Assembly (NCBI RefSeq): GCF_014696135.1
Contig: NZ_JACJPP010000011.1
Location: forward strand, 372,001 to 436,000
Reading direction: 5' to 3'
DNA: 64,000 nucleotides
Source of the DNA: Nodosilinea sp. FACHB-141
GTDB taxonomy: Bacteria > Cyanobacteriota > Cyanobacteriia > Phormidesmidales > Phormidesmidaceae
Shown: piece by piece, positions 46,933 through 55,983 of the stretch
How the letters are laid out: the number at the start of each line of letters is the position of its first letter
How positions within the stretch are numbered: position 1 is the stretch's first letter
Program-made: the position numbers and the translations under genes
The notes under the pieces: generated by a model
Told to the model about the DNA's origin: nothing
The model's input: the letters and a program-made list of their open reading frames with translations, nothing else
Database searches by the model: none

Positions 46933-49332
46933 ATGGTAGTAGCCTCCCCGCCCCAAACCAAGCCCCTCACCGATGAGGAATTGCGCAAAACGCACGCCTA
47001 TTGGCGAGCCTGCAACTACCTCGCCGTAGGCATGATCTACCTGCGCAGTAACCCTCTGCTAAAGGAACCCCTCAAGGCTGAGCACGTCAAGCACCGCCTG
47101 CTGGGCCACTGGGGAGCTTCGCCCGCCCTGAGCTTTACCTACATCCACTGCAACCGGCTGATCAAAAAGTACGACCTCAATATGATCTTTGTGGCTGGGC
47201 CAGGCCACGGTGCGCCAGGGGTACTGGGGCCGGTCTATTTAGAAGGCACCTACTCTGAGATCTATCCCGATAAGAGCATGGATGAAGACGGCATGCGCCG
47301 CTTCTTCAAACAGTTTTCGTTCCCTGGCCACATTGGCAGCCACGTTACCCCCGAAACCCCTGGCTCGATTCACGAGGGGGGCGAACTGGGCTATAGCCTC
47401 TCGCACTCCTTTGGGGCCGCCCTCGACAACCCCGAGCTAATCGTCGCCTGCGTTGTGGGAGACGGAGAGGCAGAAACGGGGGCTCTAGCCACCTCCTGGC
47501 ACTCCAACAAATTTATCAACCCGGCCCGCGACGGTGCGGTGCTGCCCATTCTCAACCTGAACGGATACAAGATTGCCAATCCGTCTATCCTCTCGCGGGT
47601 TTCCCACGAAGAGCTGGAGGCGCTGTTTGTGGGCTATGGCTACACGCCCTATTTTGTCGAGGGCAGCGACCCGGCCGAGGTGCATCAGCAAATGGCTGCG
47701 GTCATGGAAGAGTGCATTCTCAAGATCAAAGACATTCAGCAAAACGCTCGCGTCAACGGCAACCAGGAGCGCCCTCGCTGGCCAATGATTGTGCTGCGCA
47801 CCCCCAAAGGCTGGACGGGACCTAAAGAGGTGGATGGCCACAAAGTAGAGGGGTTTTGGCGGGCCCACCAAGTGCCGATGGGCGGCATGCACAGTAACCC
47901 CGAACACCTGCGCCTGCTCGAAGAGTGGATGCGCAGCTACGACCCTGAGGAACTGTTCGACGAAAACGGTAGCCTAATTCCTGAGCTGAAGGATTTGTCC
48001 CCGGTGGGCCACCGCCGCATGGGCGATAACCCAAACGCCAACGGCGGTATGCTGCGGAAGGCGCTGAAGATGCCTGACTTCCGCGAGTATGCGATCGACG
48101 TGCCCAAGCCCGGCAGCGTGGAGTTTGAGAATACCAAGGCCCTGGGCATTCTGATGCGCGAGATTATGCGCGACAACCCCAACAACTTCCGCTTGATGGG
48201 ACCGGATGAAACGGCCTCTAACCGGCTGAACCCGGTATACGAGGTCTCCCAAAAGGCTTGGATGGCTGACTTTTTGCCCGAAGACCTCGATGGTGGCGAA
48301 CTGTCGCAGGACGGCCGAGTGATGGAGATGCTTAGCGAGCACACCCTTCAGGGCTGGCTGGAGGGCTATTTGCTCACGGGTCGCCACGGCATGTTTCACA
48401 GCTATGAAGCCTTTGCCCATGTGGTCAGCTCGATGTTTAACCAGCATGCCAAGTGGCTGGATATCTGCAAAAACCACGTGCCCTGGCGGCGATCGGTGTC
48501 GTCACTGAATATTTTGCTGTCGTCGCTGGTGTGGCGACAAGACCACAACGGCTTTAGCCACCAAGACCCCGGCTATGTCGACTTGGTGACCAACAAAAGC
48601 CCTGACGTGGTGCGGGTTTACTTTCCGCCCGATGCCAATTGCCTGCTGTCGGTGGCCGACCACTGCTTCCGCAGCATCGACTACATCAACGTGATTGTCT
48701 CCGACAAGCAGAGCCACCTCCAGTACCTCAATATGGAGCAGGCGGTGACCCACTGTACTAAGGGATTGGGCATTTGGGACTGGGCCAGCAACGACGACTG
48801 CGGCACCGAGCCGGATAATCCTGACGTGGTGATGGCCTGCTGCGGCGACATCGTTACCAAAGAATCGCTGGCGGCGACCGCTATTCTGCGAGAAGAGTTT
48901 CCCCACTTGAAGGTGCGGTTTGTCAACGTGGTTGACCTATTTACCTTAATTTCGTCTGGGGAGCACCCCCACGGGCTCAGCGATCGCAACTTCGACTCAC
49001 TATTTACTCCGGACAAGCCGATTGTCTTCAACTTCCACGGTTATCCCTGGCTGATTCACAAGCTGGTGTATCGCCGCTCAAACCAAGACCGCATCCACGT
49101 GCGGGGCTATAAAGAGCAGGGCAACATCAACACCCCGCTAGAGCTGGCGATTAACAACGAGATCGATCGCTTCAACTTGGTGATCGACGTGATCGACCGG
49201 GTGCCCAAGCTGGGTTCGGCGGCGGCCCACGTGAAGGAGAAGATGAAGAACAAGATCATTGAGTGCCTTACCTATGCCCACACCGAGGGCAAAGATCAGG
49301 ATGAAATCGTCAACTGGCAGTGGCCCTATTAG
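46933..49332 (+). CDS. Phosphoketolase (xylulose-5-P/fructose-6-P)
   Basis: This thiamine-diphosphate enzyme splits xylulose 5-phosphate (and often fructose 6-phosphate) into acetyl phosphate and a shorter sugar phosphate. The 799-residue product starts [20 protein letters not shown]. It has [40 protein letters not shown], the ThDP site [20 protein letters not shown] (~Gly176-Gly178) and the second half [20 protein letters not shown]. Length fits the family. The ATG at 46933 was chosen because the preceding in-frame residues do not match. In cyanobacteria it gives an acetyl-CoA route without carbon loss. It converges on the flavoprotein gene 15 bp apart. Confidence 0.93.
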   Translation: MVVASPPQTKPLTDEELRKTHAYWRACNYLAVGMIYLRSNPLLKEPLKAEHVKHRLLGHWGASPALSFTYIHCNRLIKKYDLNMIFVAGPGHGAPGVLGPVYLEGTYSEIYPDKSMDEDGMRRFFKQFSFPGHIGSHVTPETPGSIHEGGELGYSLSHSFGAALDNPELIVACVVGDGEAETGALATSWHSNKFINPARDGAVLPILNLNGYKIANPSILSRVSHEELEALFVGYGYTPYFVEGSDPAEVHQQMAAVMEECILKIKDIQQNARVNGNQERPRWPMIVLRTPKGWTGPKEVDGHKVEGFWRAHQVPMGGMHSNPEHLRLLEEWMRSYDPEELFDENGSLIPELKDLSPVGHRRMGDNPNANGGMLRKALKMPDFREYAIDVPKPGSVEFENTKALGILMREIMRDNPNNFRLMGPDETASNRLNPVYEVSQKAWMADFLPEDLDGGELSQDGRVMEMLSEHTLQGWLEGYLLTGRHGMFHSYEAFAHVVSSMFNQHAKWLDICKNHVPWRRSVSSLNILLSSLVWRQDHNGFSHQDPGYVDLVTNKSPDVVRVYFPPDANCLLSVADHCFRSIDYINVIVSDKQSHLQYLNMEQAVTHCTKGLGIWDWASNDDCGTEPDNPDVVMACCGDIVTKESLAATAILREEFPHLKVRFVNVVDLFTLISSGEHPHGLSDRNFDSLFTPDKPIVFNFHGYPWLIHKLVYRRSNQDRIHVRGYKEQGNINTPLELAINNEIDRFNLVIDVIDRVPKLGSAAAHVKEKMKNKIIECLTYAHTEGKDQDEIVNWQWPY

Positions 49333-49347
49333 GCGGGGGCGGTGTCT

Positions 49348-50733
49348 TCAGGTGGGCGAAAGCGGCTGCATTTCGCCCACCACTGTGGGGAGCAGCTCAG
49401 ACACCGTGGGGTGAATGGGCACTGCCCTTTGCAGGGTGGTGTAGGGCTGGTCGGCAGTCATGATGTCGATCAGTCCGTGAATGGCCTCATCGCCGCCAAC
49501 GCCCAAAATTGCCGCTCCGAAAATGCGTTGGGTCCCGGCATCGGCCACAATTTTGATTAAGCCCTGGCTCTCGCCCTTCTCAATGGCGCGCCCCACTCTT
49601 GTCATCGGTCTAGTGCCCATCAGCAGGGGGCGGCCAGTGGCTCGCGCCTGGGCCTCGGTCATGCCGACGCGCCCCAGGGGAGGGTCGGTGTAGAGAGCGT
49701 AGGCGGGAATGCGATCGCTCACCCGCCTAGCCTCACCATCGAGCAGATTGGCGGCGACAATCTCAAAATCGTTGTAGGCGGTATGGGTGAAGGCACCTCG
49801 GCCATTGCAGTCGCCCAAGGCCCAAATGCCCGGCACGCTGGTGCGGAGTTGGTCATCGACGGTGATGTAGCCGTGCTCGTCTATGGCGATACCGGCGCGA
49901 TCGAGGCCCAGATCGTCGGTGTTGGGCTGGCGCCCTACCGCCAGCAGGACGTGGCTGCCAATCACCTCGGGTTCACCGTCGGTGCAGTCAAGGTGTACCG
50001 ACGCGCCGTCAGCATGGGGGGCAAAGGCAATGCATTCGGCCCCCGTGCGCACCTGCACACCCTCGGCTTCGAGCACGTCTCGAATTGCGGTGGATATGTC
50101 TTCATCCTCCCGAGAAACCAGGCGCGGGCCTTTTTCAACCACCGTTACCGCTGCTCCGAAGCGACGGTAAATCTGGGCAAACTCTAGGCCGATGTAGCTG
50201 CCGCCCACTATCACCAAATGACGGGGCAGACTGTCGAGCGCCAGCATGGAGGTATTGGTCAGATAGTCGATCTTCTCGATGCCGGGCATTTTGGGCACCC
50301 GCGCCCGCCCGCCCACATTGATGAAAATTTGCGGCGCGGTCAGGAGTTCGTCGCCGACCCGCAGGGTGTTTGCGCTTTCAAAGCGAGCCTGACCACGGAA
50401 TACGGTCAAGCGCTCCATGCTGCCGAGCCAAGCTTCCTGCCCACTGCGGGAGTTGGCGACCACGGCGTTAACCCGCGCCTTGACCTGGGCCATATCGACC
50501 GCGATCGCGCCCGAGATCACCACGCCATAGTCGGCGGCGCGGTGGGCTAAGTGCGCCGCGTAGGCGCTGGCAACCAGCGTTTTGGTCGGCGTGCAGCCGG
50601 TGTTGACGCAGGTGCCGCCAAACAGATGTCGCTCAATCAGCGCTACGGTCATGCCCGCCGCAGTCAGCCGTCCAGCCAGCGGTGGCCCCGCTTGACCAGC
50701 CCCAATGATCAGCGCATCAAAGGATTGAGTCAT
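49348..50733 (-). CDS. Pyridine nucleotide-disulfide oxidoreductase, mercuric-reductase-like
   Basis: This FAD flavoprotein of 461 residues belongs to the glutathione reductase family. It has the FAD-binding start FDALIIGAGQAGPPLAGRL, the redox-active disulfide GGTCVNTGCTPTKT (Cys42/Cys47), the NAD(P)H fold VIVGGSYIGLEFAQIYRRFG and IWALGDCNGRGAFTHTAYND. The C-terminal HPTVSELLPTVV has the active-site His. It lacks the extra N-terminal HMA domain and the C-terminal Cys pair that true mercuric reductases carry, so the substrate is not mercury by this evidence. It is translationally coupled to the DUF4126 gene (TAATG overlap). Confidence 0.88.
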   Translation of the reverse strand: MTQSFDALIIGAGQAGPPLAGRLTAAGMTVALIERHLFGGTCVNTGCTPTKTLVASAYAAHLAHRAADYGVVISGAIAVDMAQVKARVNAVVANSRSGQEAWLGSMERLTVFRGQARFESANTLRVGDELLTAPQIFINVGGRARVPKMPGIEKIDYLTNTSMLALDSLPRHLVIVGGSYIGLEFAQIYRRFGAAVTVVEKGPRLVSREDEDISTAIRDVLEAEGVQVRTGAECIAFAPHADGASVHLDCTDGEPEVIGSHVLLAVGRQPNTDDLGLDRAGIAIDEHGYITVDDQLRTSVPGIWALGDCNGRGAFTHTAYNDFEIVAANLLDGEARRVSDRIPAYALYTDPPLGRVGMTEAQARATGRPLLMGTRPMTRVGRAIEKGESQGLIKIVADAGTQRIFGAAILGVGGDEAIHGLIDIMTADQPYTTLQRAVPIHPTVSELLPTVVGEMQPLSPT

Positions 50734-51191
50734 TACAGCAACCCCACGACTAAAACTGCGCCAACTATGGCGATCGCATCTTCGATCAGCGCCGCCGGTA
50801 GGTCGCGGCCTAGGGCTTTAGCGAGCCGAGACCGGGCTGCCGCGCCGCCCAGTGTGCCAATTACCGCACCAACAATACCGGCAATTAGTCCGCCTACCCA
50901 CGTGCCGCTGGGTAGGGCGATCGCTGCCCCTGAGAGGGCTCCACTGACAATGCGAGCGCCAAACTGGACCGGAACCTTGCGACTAGGCGTAAAGGGAAGT
51001 TGATCGGTGACGAATTCGCCCAGTGCCAGCGCCGATAAGATCCAGGGGGTGAAACGGTAGCCCAGGAAAGCGAGCCAACTGCCGTCAAGGTTAAGGTAGC
51101 CCAGGTAGGCGGCCCAGCTGACAGCGGCGATCGCGGTCATGGTGCGTAGACCGGCAATGATGCCTATCAGCAGCGCCAGCAAGTAAACCAT
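50733..51191 (-). CDS. DUF4126 family membrane protein
   Basis: This is a hydrophobic 152-residue protein with about four spans: VYLLALLIGIIAGLRTMTAI, AWLAFLGYRF-like segment, TWVGGLIAGIVGAVIGTLGG and a final ALIEDAIAIVGAVLVVGLL. The first segment with GLRTMTA and the RARSRLAKALGRDLPAALIED-type stretch are features of DUF4126. Function is unknown. The stop codon shares one base with the start of the flavoprotein gene (TAATG), so the pair is one transcript; a functional link to membrane redox chemistry is only a guess. Confidence 0.8.
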   Translation of the reverse strand: MVYLLALLIGIIAGLRTMTAIAAVSWAAYLGYLNLDGSWLAFLGYRFTPWILSALALGEFVTDQLPFTPSRKVPVQFGARIVSGALSGAAIALPSGTWVGGLIAGIVGAVIGTLGGAAARSRLAKALGRDLPAALIEDAIAIVGAVLVVGLL

Positions 51192-51559
51192 AGGGCAGCC
51201 TCAACGGTTTGCATTCAATCACGGTCGCCTAGTCTGTGTTCTATTTCGCCCAAAACTCACAAATAGACCAGCGCTAATTGATATAGCGACTGTCTACAAT
51301 CCGGCTTGTGAGAACTTCAATAAACGAAGGTTAAGAACCGATTTATCGTCTCGGGCACTGCGATGGCGAAATCATGGCATACATAATTAATAGAGTCAAC
51401 GACTTCTATAAAGAGAGCCTTGACCTGTGCAAATATCGTTACCTTTAGCTGTTTAAGAGATAGAGATAGCCTGTTGGGATGGTAAGTTTGATAAATAACT
51501 ACGCTCTGGCAGCTTGGTCAAAGAACGCTTCTAAAGGATTCATCTAACTCGTTGAATTG
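51192..51559. other. Gene-free 368-bp region
   Basis: AT-rich sequence. It probably holds the promoter of the DUF4126/flavoprotein pair at its left end. No RNA gene, repeat or open frame of note is seen. Confidence 0.45.
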
Positions 51560-52018
51560 CTAATTTGCAGAAACTTCTAGCGGGTTGTACTCGATCTTGA
51601 CCCTGTCTCCGTATTTGATATTTGGTATGGGTGGCGCAATTATTTCAATGATGGAAGGATTCTGAAAGTTGCGCTTTTTGGTCTCTGGGTGAGGGTAGTA
51701 GATCCAGCTGTTATAAGTTGAGGTTTGGAACAAAACCCGACAGCGAGAGAAGGAAAAGTCTTCGGGAGGATGGCGATCGGTCCACTCGACCTGGCGAAAT
51801 GTGAGTTCAGGATCGGTGAGCTGAAAGGTTCTGGGATTAATCGAAATATTGAGTGTTCCTTTAAAGTATTCTGTTAGATCTAACCCTAAAGCTGCAAAAA
51901 ACGGCATTTGCATTTCAATTGTCCCGCTAGGATAGGGACAATTTGCAGCAGAGCCGGAAGCTACTTGGTGGCCATGCTCTACAATTCCTGTAACAGTTTG
52001 CCAATGTCTATGAGTCAT
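51560..52018 (-). CDS. Uncharacterised protein, 152 residues
   Basis: I cannot assign this family. The protein is all-beta in appearance, with TGIVEHGHQVASGSAANCPY near the start, MPFFAALGLDLTEYFKGTLN in the middle and IAPPIPNIKYGDRVKIEYNP at the end. The GTLNISINP strand and the 'G-x-V-x-x-G' start recall the cradle-loop barrel of CTP-dependent riboflavin kinases (RibK/DUF120), but no nucleotide site can be confirmed. The start MTHRHWQTVTG seems right. Its flanks are AT-rich, and the composition is lower in GC than neighbouring core genes, so it may be acquired. Confidence 0.6.
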   Translation of the reverse strand: MTHRHWQTVTGIVEHGHQVASGSAANCPYPSGTIEMQMPFFAALGLDLTEYFKGTLNISINPRTFQLTDPELTFRQVEWTDRHPPEDFSFSRCRVLFQTSTYNSWIYYPHPETKKRNFQNPSIIEIIAPPIPNIKYGDRVKIEYNPLEVSAN

Positions 52019-52240
52019 CCAGAAATACTTGACTGTGATGGATATCTTATAGAAAGCTTAATTCTCATCTAACTAAAAGCAAGCCTATTTACAACTCATT
52101 TCTCGATAAAATCTGTTTAATTAATAGTAGTTGCTTTCTGAATTTATTTACTCAAATTGAAGCTAATTCAAAGTTAATTACCATGGCAACCTGTCAAAGG
52201 AATTGCTATTCTTTCGCCTATCTTTCTATTAATAACACGC

Positions 52241-52534
52241 TCAAGCGGGCTTCAAATCGATGGTGAGACCCACAGCGTTGAGCACAGCCACAAAGGTTTC
52301 AAGAGTTGGGTTTTCTCCCTCTGCTAAGACCCTTTGTAGAGGCTTACTATGGCCATCAGTATTGCTCTCTTGCGTGATCTGCCTAGCTTCAACTACATTT
52401 CTTAAGGCCAACACAAAAGCTTCCCTGTTGCCATCCTTCAATGCCTCATCCAAAGCAGTTTTTAGGTACAGAGCTGCATAGTCTGGGTTAGCTAACCTCA
52501 CCAGCAAGTCAGTTCGATAATCTTTCACTGGCAT
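52241..52534 (-). CDS. Antitoxin, HigA-like HTH (COG3636 type)
   Basis: This is a 97-residue antitoxin. The N-terminal stretch VKDYRTDLLVRLANPDYAAL, YLKTALDEALKDGNREAFVL and the later helix-turn-helix part (ITQESNTDGHSKPLQRVLAE, then NPTLETFVAVLNAVGLTIDL) match the addiction-module antidote family that pairs with RelE/HigB-type toxins. It starts 3 bp after the end of the (frameshifted) toxin gene, the usual toxin-first order of this family. It should bind its own promoter and neutralise the toxin. It appears intact. Confidence 0.85.
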   Translation of the reverse strand: MPVKDYRTDLLVRLANPDYAALYLKTALDEALKDGNREAFVLALRNVVEARQITQESNTDGHSKPLQRVLAEGENPTLETFVAVLNAVGLTIDLKPA

Positions 52535-52537
52535 TAT

Positions 52538-52875
52538 TCAACCCTCCCGCTGTTCATCCTGATACATTGCCCAGAGCCGTTGCGCTGTCTGAACATCTTT
52601 ATTCTGACCTTTCTTATCGCCGCCGACCAACAACAGTACAACTCGCCTGCCTGCTAAACCATAGTAGACCCGATAGCCGGGGCAAAAAAGAACCGTAGCT
52701 CATAAACCCCTTCGCCAACGCTCTTGCGATCGCCAAAATTTCCTAGACTGACTCGGTCAAGCCGAACATCAATTCGGGCCTGGGTTTGAGCATCTAGGTT
52801 CGCAAACCACTCATCAAAGGGGCAAGCCCCCTGTGATGTCGTGTATTTTTGAAGTTCCCAATACTCCTGACTCAT
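52538..52875 (-). pseudogene. RelE/HigB-type toxin interrupted by a 1-base frameshift
   Basis: The first part starts MSQEYWELQKYTTSQGACPF and reads to GVYELRFFF, then the frame is lost. Adding one base at ~52683 (before the A6 run) restores a normal family end: FFFGPGYRVYYGLAGRRVVL, then a GGDKKGQNKDVQTAQRLW segment and a stop at 52538, giving 112 residues. This is a COG3657-type RNase toxin paired with the antitoxin at 52534. The deletion could inactivate the toxin, or be a homopolymer sequencing error. Confidence 0.82.
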
Positions 52876-52892
52876 CGCTGCCTTAGTTCTGT

Positions 52893-52933
52893 TAAAAACC
52901 CAAAATCCCCGATTTCTTTAAGAAACCGGGGAT
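52893..52933 (-). terminator. Rho-independent terminator after htpG
   Basis: The imperfect stem ATCCCCG-A-TTTCT with AGAAA-C-CGGGGAT (52905-52933) has a 3-base loop and, read on the minus strand, is followed by TTTTGGGTTTTT. It lies ~29 bp after the htpG stop and before the toxin-antitoxin pair. Confidence 0.8.
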
Positions 52934-52961
52934 CTATCAATAGAGTAACTTTCTTACCGCT

Positions 52962-54935
52962 CTATCGCTCGGTGAGCTTGGTCAGCAGTGTGTTCGATCG
53001 CTCCACAAAGGTCTTCATGCCGTTGGCATCAAAGCCCTTTTGAGCCATTAGCGCCGTGTCGTAGATTTGGTTGCAGATCATCGTCGCCATATCACCCGCC
53101 GGAGAGCTACCCCCGTCGGCCCCAATAATCGTGCTCTGGCTCAGACCTAGCAGGTTTTGAATCAGCGGGTGAGCCGTGTTCACCATCAGCACGTGGTCGT
53201 CGGGGAACTGCATCTCCTGCTGCTGAATCATTGCCATGGTTTCCTGCATGCGGCGGGCTTCTTCAGGCAGCAGCACCATGGCCGGGGGTGCGCCTTCGCC
53301 TTTCAGCGCCTGGGGTTTGACGTTCACGCGAGGGCGATTGATCGCCTGCTCAAACATCTCTTTGATCTGGTCGTCGCGGGTTTTGTTGGTGGCTGGGTCT
53401 ACAATTTCGCTCTGCTTCTCTTTATCGAGCAGGGTGTCATCCAGATCCGCATCGACGCGGACGAATTTCACGTCGGAGTATTCGCGCTCCAGGGTCGGAA
53501 TAAAGTGGGTGTCGATGAACGAATCCATGAACAGCAGCTCAAGGCCCTGGCTCCTGAATAGCTCAATGTAAGTGGCCTGGGAGACTTCGTCGGTGGCGTA
53601 GAAGACGCGATTTTCGTGCTTGTCTTTGTTGCGCTCTAGGTACTCTTGCAGGGTGGTGTAGAAGTTGCCCTTGGCATCGGTGGCGGGCTTATTGTCCGAC
53701 ACTTCTGACCAGGCGTCGCCCTCATCGGTCTGCACTTCGACCTTAGCGGCCTCGGTATCACCCAGTTTGGCGGTGGTGCGGAAGATGAGAATGTCTTTGA
53801 CTTGCTCTTTGAACTTGTCGTCGTTGAGGGAGCCAAATTTGACGAAGTTGCCCAGGTCTTGCCAACTGGCAATGTACTTGGCGGGGTCGTCGCGGTACAG
53901 AGCTTTGAGGCTGTCGCCCACTTTCTTGGCGATGTAGTCGGCGATGCGGCGCACGGTGCGATCGCCCTGCAAGAAGCTCCGGCTCACGTTCAGCGGAATG
54001 TCGGTGCTGTCGATCACGCCGCGTAGGGGCAGTAGGAAGCGGGGCACCACTTCTTCGCAATTGTCGGTGACGAAGACCTGGTTGCAGTAGAGCTTAATGC
54101 TGCTCTTGGTGATGTCGATGTCGGGCTTGAGCTTCGGAAAGTAGAGAATGCCGTTGACCACGAAGGGGTAGTCAGTGTTGAGGTGAATCCACAGCAGCGG
54201 GTCTTCCTGGAAAGGATACAGGTAGCGGTAGAACTCCAGGTAGTCTTCGTCGGTGAGGCTACTGGGCGATTGCTTCCAGGGGGCTTCGTGCTTGTTAACG
54301 ACCTCGCCGTCAATCTTGATCGGCACTGGCATGAAGTCGCAGTAGGTCTTAATCAACTGCCGAATGCGGGCGGGCTCCAGATATTCTTCTTCGCCCTCCA
54401 TCAGGGTAAGGGTGATGGTGGTGCCGACAGTGGTGCGATCGGAGGCGCTCAGCTCAAACTGGGTCGAGCCGTCGCAGCTCCAGTGCACAGCTTCGGACCC
54501 TTCTTTATAGGAGAAGGTGTCAATCTCAACGGTGGAGGCCACCATGAACGATGAGTAAAAGCCGAGGCCAAAGTGACCAATGATTGGGTCTTCGGCAGCA
54601 CTGTCTTTGTACTTGGTGATGAACTCTTCGGCGCTGGAGAAGGCTACCTGGTTGATGTACTTTTTGATCTCCTCAGCGGTCATACCGATGCCGGTGTCGG
54701 AGATGCTGAGGGTCTTCTTGTCTTTGTCAAACTTAATTTCAATCTCGGGGGCACTGATATCGCCGGAGTACTCGCCCGATCGCGCCACCATGGAGAGCTT
54801 TTTGATGGCGTCGACGGCGTTAGAAACCAGCTCCCGAAGAAAGATCTCGTGCTCGGAGTAGAGCGCTTTTTTGATGATCGGAAAAATATTCTCGGTATGG
54901 ATCGAGATATTACCCTGTTCCAGAATCGTCGTCAT
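52962..54935 (-). CDS. htpG: Chaperone HtpG (Hsp90)
   Basis: This is the bacterial Hsp90, an ATP-dependent dimeric chaperone. The 657-residue protein starts MTTILEQGNISIHTENIFPI (ATG at 54935; an in-frame ATG seven codons earlier lacks conserved sequence). The GHKL ATPase has LRELVSNAVDAIKKLS with the catalytic Glu/Asn, SISDTGIGMTAEEIKKYINQ and GHFGLGFYSSFMVAS. The middle domain has RGVIDSTDIPLNVSRSFLQG with the ATP-sensing Arg. The C-terminal dimerisation domain is intact. In cyanobacteria it supports heat, light and oxidative stress tolerance. No CIRCE element was seen upstream. Confidence 0.96.
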   Translation of the reverse strand: MTTILEQGNISIHTENIFPIIKKALYSEHEIFLRELVSNAVDAIKKLSMVARSGEYSGDISAPEIEIKFDKDKKTLSISDTGIGMTAEEIKKYINQVAFSSAEEFITKYKDSAAEDPIIGHFGLGFYSSFMVASTVEIDTFSYKEGSEAVHWSCDGSTQFELSASDRTTVGTTITLTLMEGEEEYLEPARIRQLIKTYCDFMPVPIKIDGEVVNKHEAPWKQSPSSLTDEDYLEFYRYLYPFQEDPLLWIHLNTDYPFVVNGILYFPKLKPDIDITKSSIKLYCNQVFVTDNCEEVVPRFLLPLRGVIDSTDIPLNVSRSFLQGDRTVRRIADYIAKKVGDSLKALYRDDPAKYIASWQDLGNFVKFGSLNDDKFKEQVKDILIFRTTAKLGDTEAAKVEVQTDEGDAWSEVSDNKPATDAKGNFYTTLQEYLERNKDKHENRVFYATDEVSQATYIELFRSQGLELLFMDSFIDTHFIPTLEREYSDVKFVRVDADLDDTLLDKEKQSEIVDPATNKTRDDQIKEMFEQAINRPRVNVKPQALKGEGAPPAMVLLPEEARRMQETMAMIQQQEMQFPDDHVLMVNTAHPLIQNLLGLSQSTIIGADGGSSPAGDMATMICNQIYDTALMAQKGFDANGMKTFVERSNTLLTKLTER

Positions 54936-55049
54936 GGCGGTTCGGTGGTGGTTCAACTATGGGTTACTTAAAGGCAATTTTTGACCGAGACGACGAATTC
55001 CACAAGCGGCGATCTCTGTACTAAGAGGTTCGGTTGACCCTACTCACTA

Positions 55050-55260
55050 AGGTAGAGAGTGCCCGAAGCGACAGTTGAGGCCCACGTCGATGCCAGTTCA
55101 GCCCGCTTAATGGACGTTCCACCTTCCAGCGTTTGGGCAAGGGCTCAAATGCTTTGCTAAGGAGCTAATGACCTTAGCTTAGTCCCAATCATCAGCCACA
55201 CGGCGAGGGCAAAGCATCGCTGCTATAGCCTTTGTCAGCCCAAAGCACCCTCCCGCTTAA
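55050..55260 (-). pseudogene. Remnant of an IS5-family transposase
   Basis: Two fragments read on the minus strand match IS5-type DDE transposases but are out of register with stops between them. One is GRVLWADKGYSSDALPSP (about 55255-55200), the catalytic 'V-L-A-D-K-G-Y-D-S-D' motif. The other is SKAFEPLPKRWKVERPLSGL with NWHRRGP (about 55158-55080), the 'LPKRWVVERTFAWLN-RYRR' region that holds the third catalytic Glu. No terminal inverted repeats were located. It is an old, decayed insertion. Confidence 0.65.
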
Positions 55261-55983
55261 GCCTCGTGGCATACTCTTCGACCATTTACCGGCAGATGAG
55301 GCCCGCGACCTTTGCTATTTAGCGGCGATCGCATGCGCTTGATTTTGCTCAAGAGGGGCGATCGCTGATACTCATAATCTAGAGTGAGTCTCGCCGTTAA
55401 CCCATATTATGTATTTCGGTTCACCGACTAATTCTGGAAGCTGTGAAAACAATCAGAAGATCTGTCTTAATAATGATTCATTTTCCTAAATTTGTTCTGA
55501 GCTAATCAACCCAAATAGACCCTATCAAATATATCTCTTTTGAGCGATTGAAGAATGGTGATCTTTACCTGAGTAATGGCTTAGCGTAGTCCCTCAAACT
55601 AATCTTGAGGGTGCATTTTCTGCACCATAGCCTACCCTATCGCTTCTAGGTTGCCAATCTTGTGCTTAGTAAAGCGAGGAAAATTCCCGACCGAAATTTT
55701 CTTCCATGGAAGCAGAAGTTACTGAAAAACGAACTTTAAAAACTTGATTCAACAGTATAGACGCTGAACCAGCAGGTTAAGAAAAGTAAGGATGTGTATC
55801 GAATTTAAGCCCAAACAGCGTTCACTTAAGAATATTCGGTCACTCTAACTGGTTCTCGGCTGGTTAACTTTGGTTGCTGAGTCGGTTTTATTGGGGGCTG
55901 GGAACCCTATAAGCAGAGGTGGCGGCGCTAATAGGCCAAAGGTAAGCATTACAAAACGCTAAGTGCCTAAAGCGTGACTATGG
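55261..55983. other. Gene-free region before the membrane hybrid kinase
   Basis: No credible gene is seen. The sequence is mixed, with AT-rich stretches at ~55480-55560 and ~55680-55760. It likely combines debris of the mobile element with the promoter of the kinase gene. Confidence 0.4.

Noticed and set aside
49348-50733. Mercuric reductase (merA)
   Set aside because: No HMA domain, no C-terminal Cys pair and no mer genes nearby; only the common disulfide reductase fold is supported.
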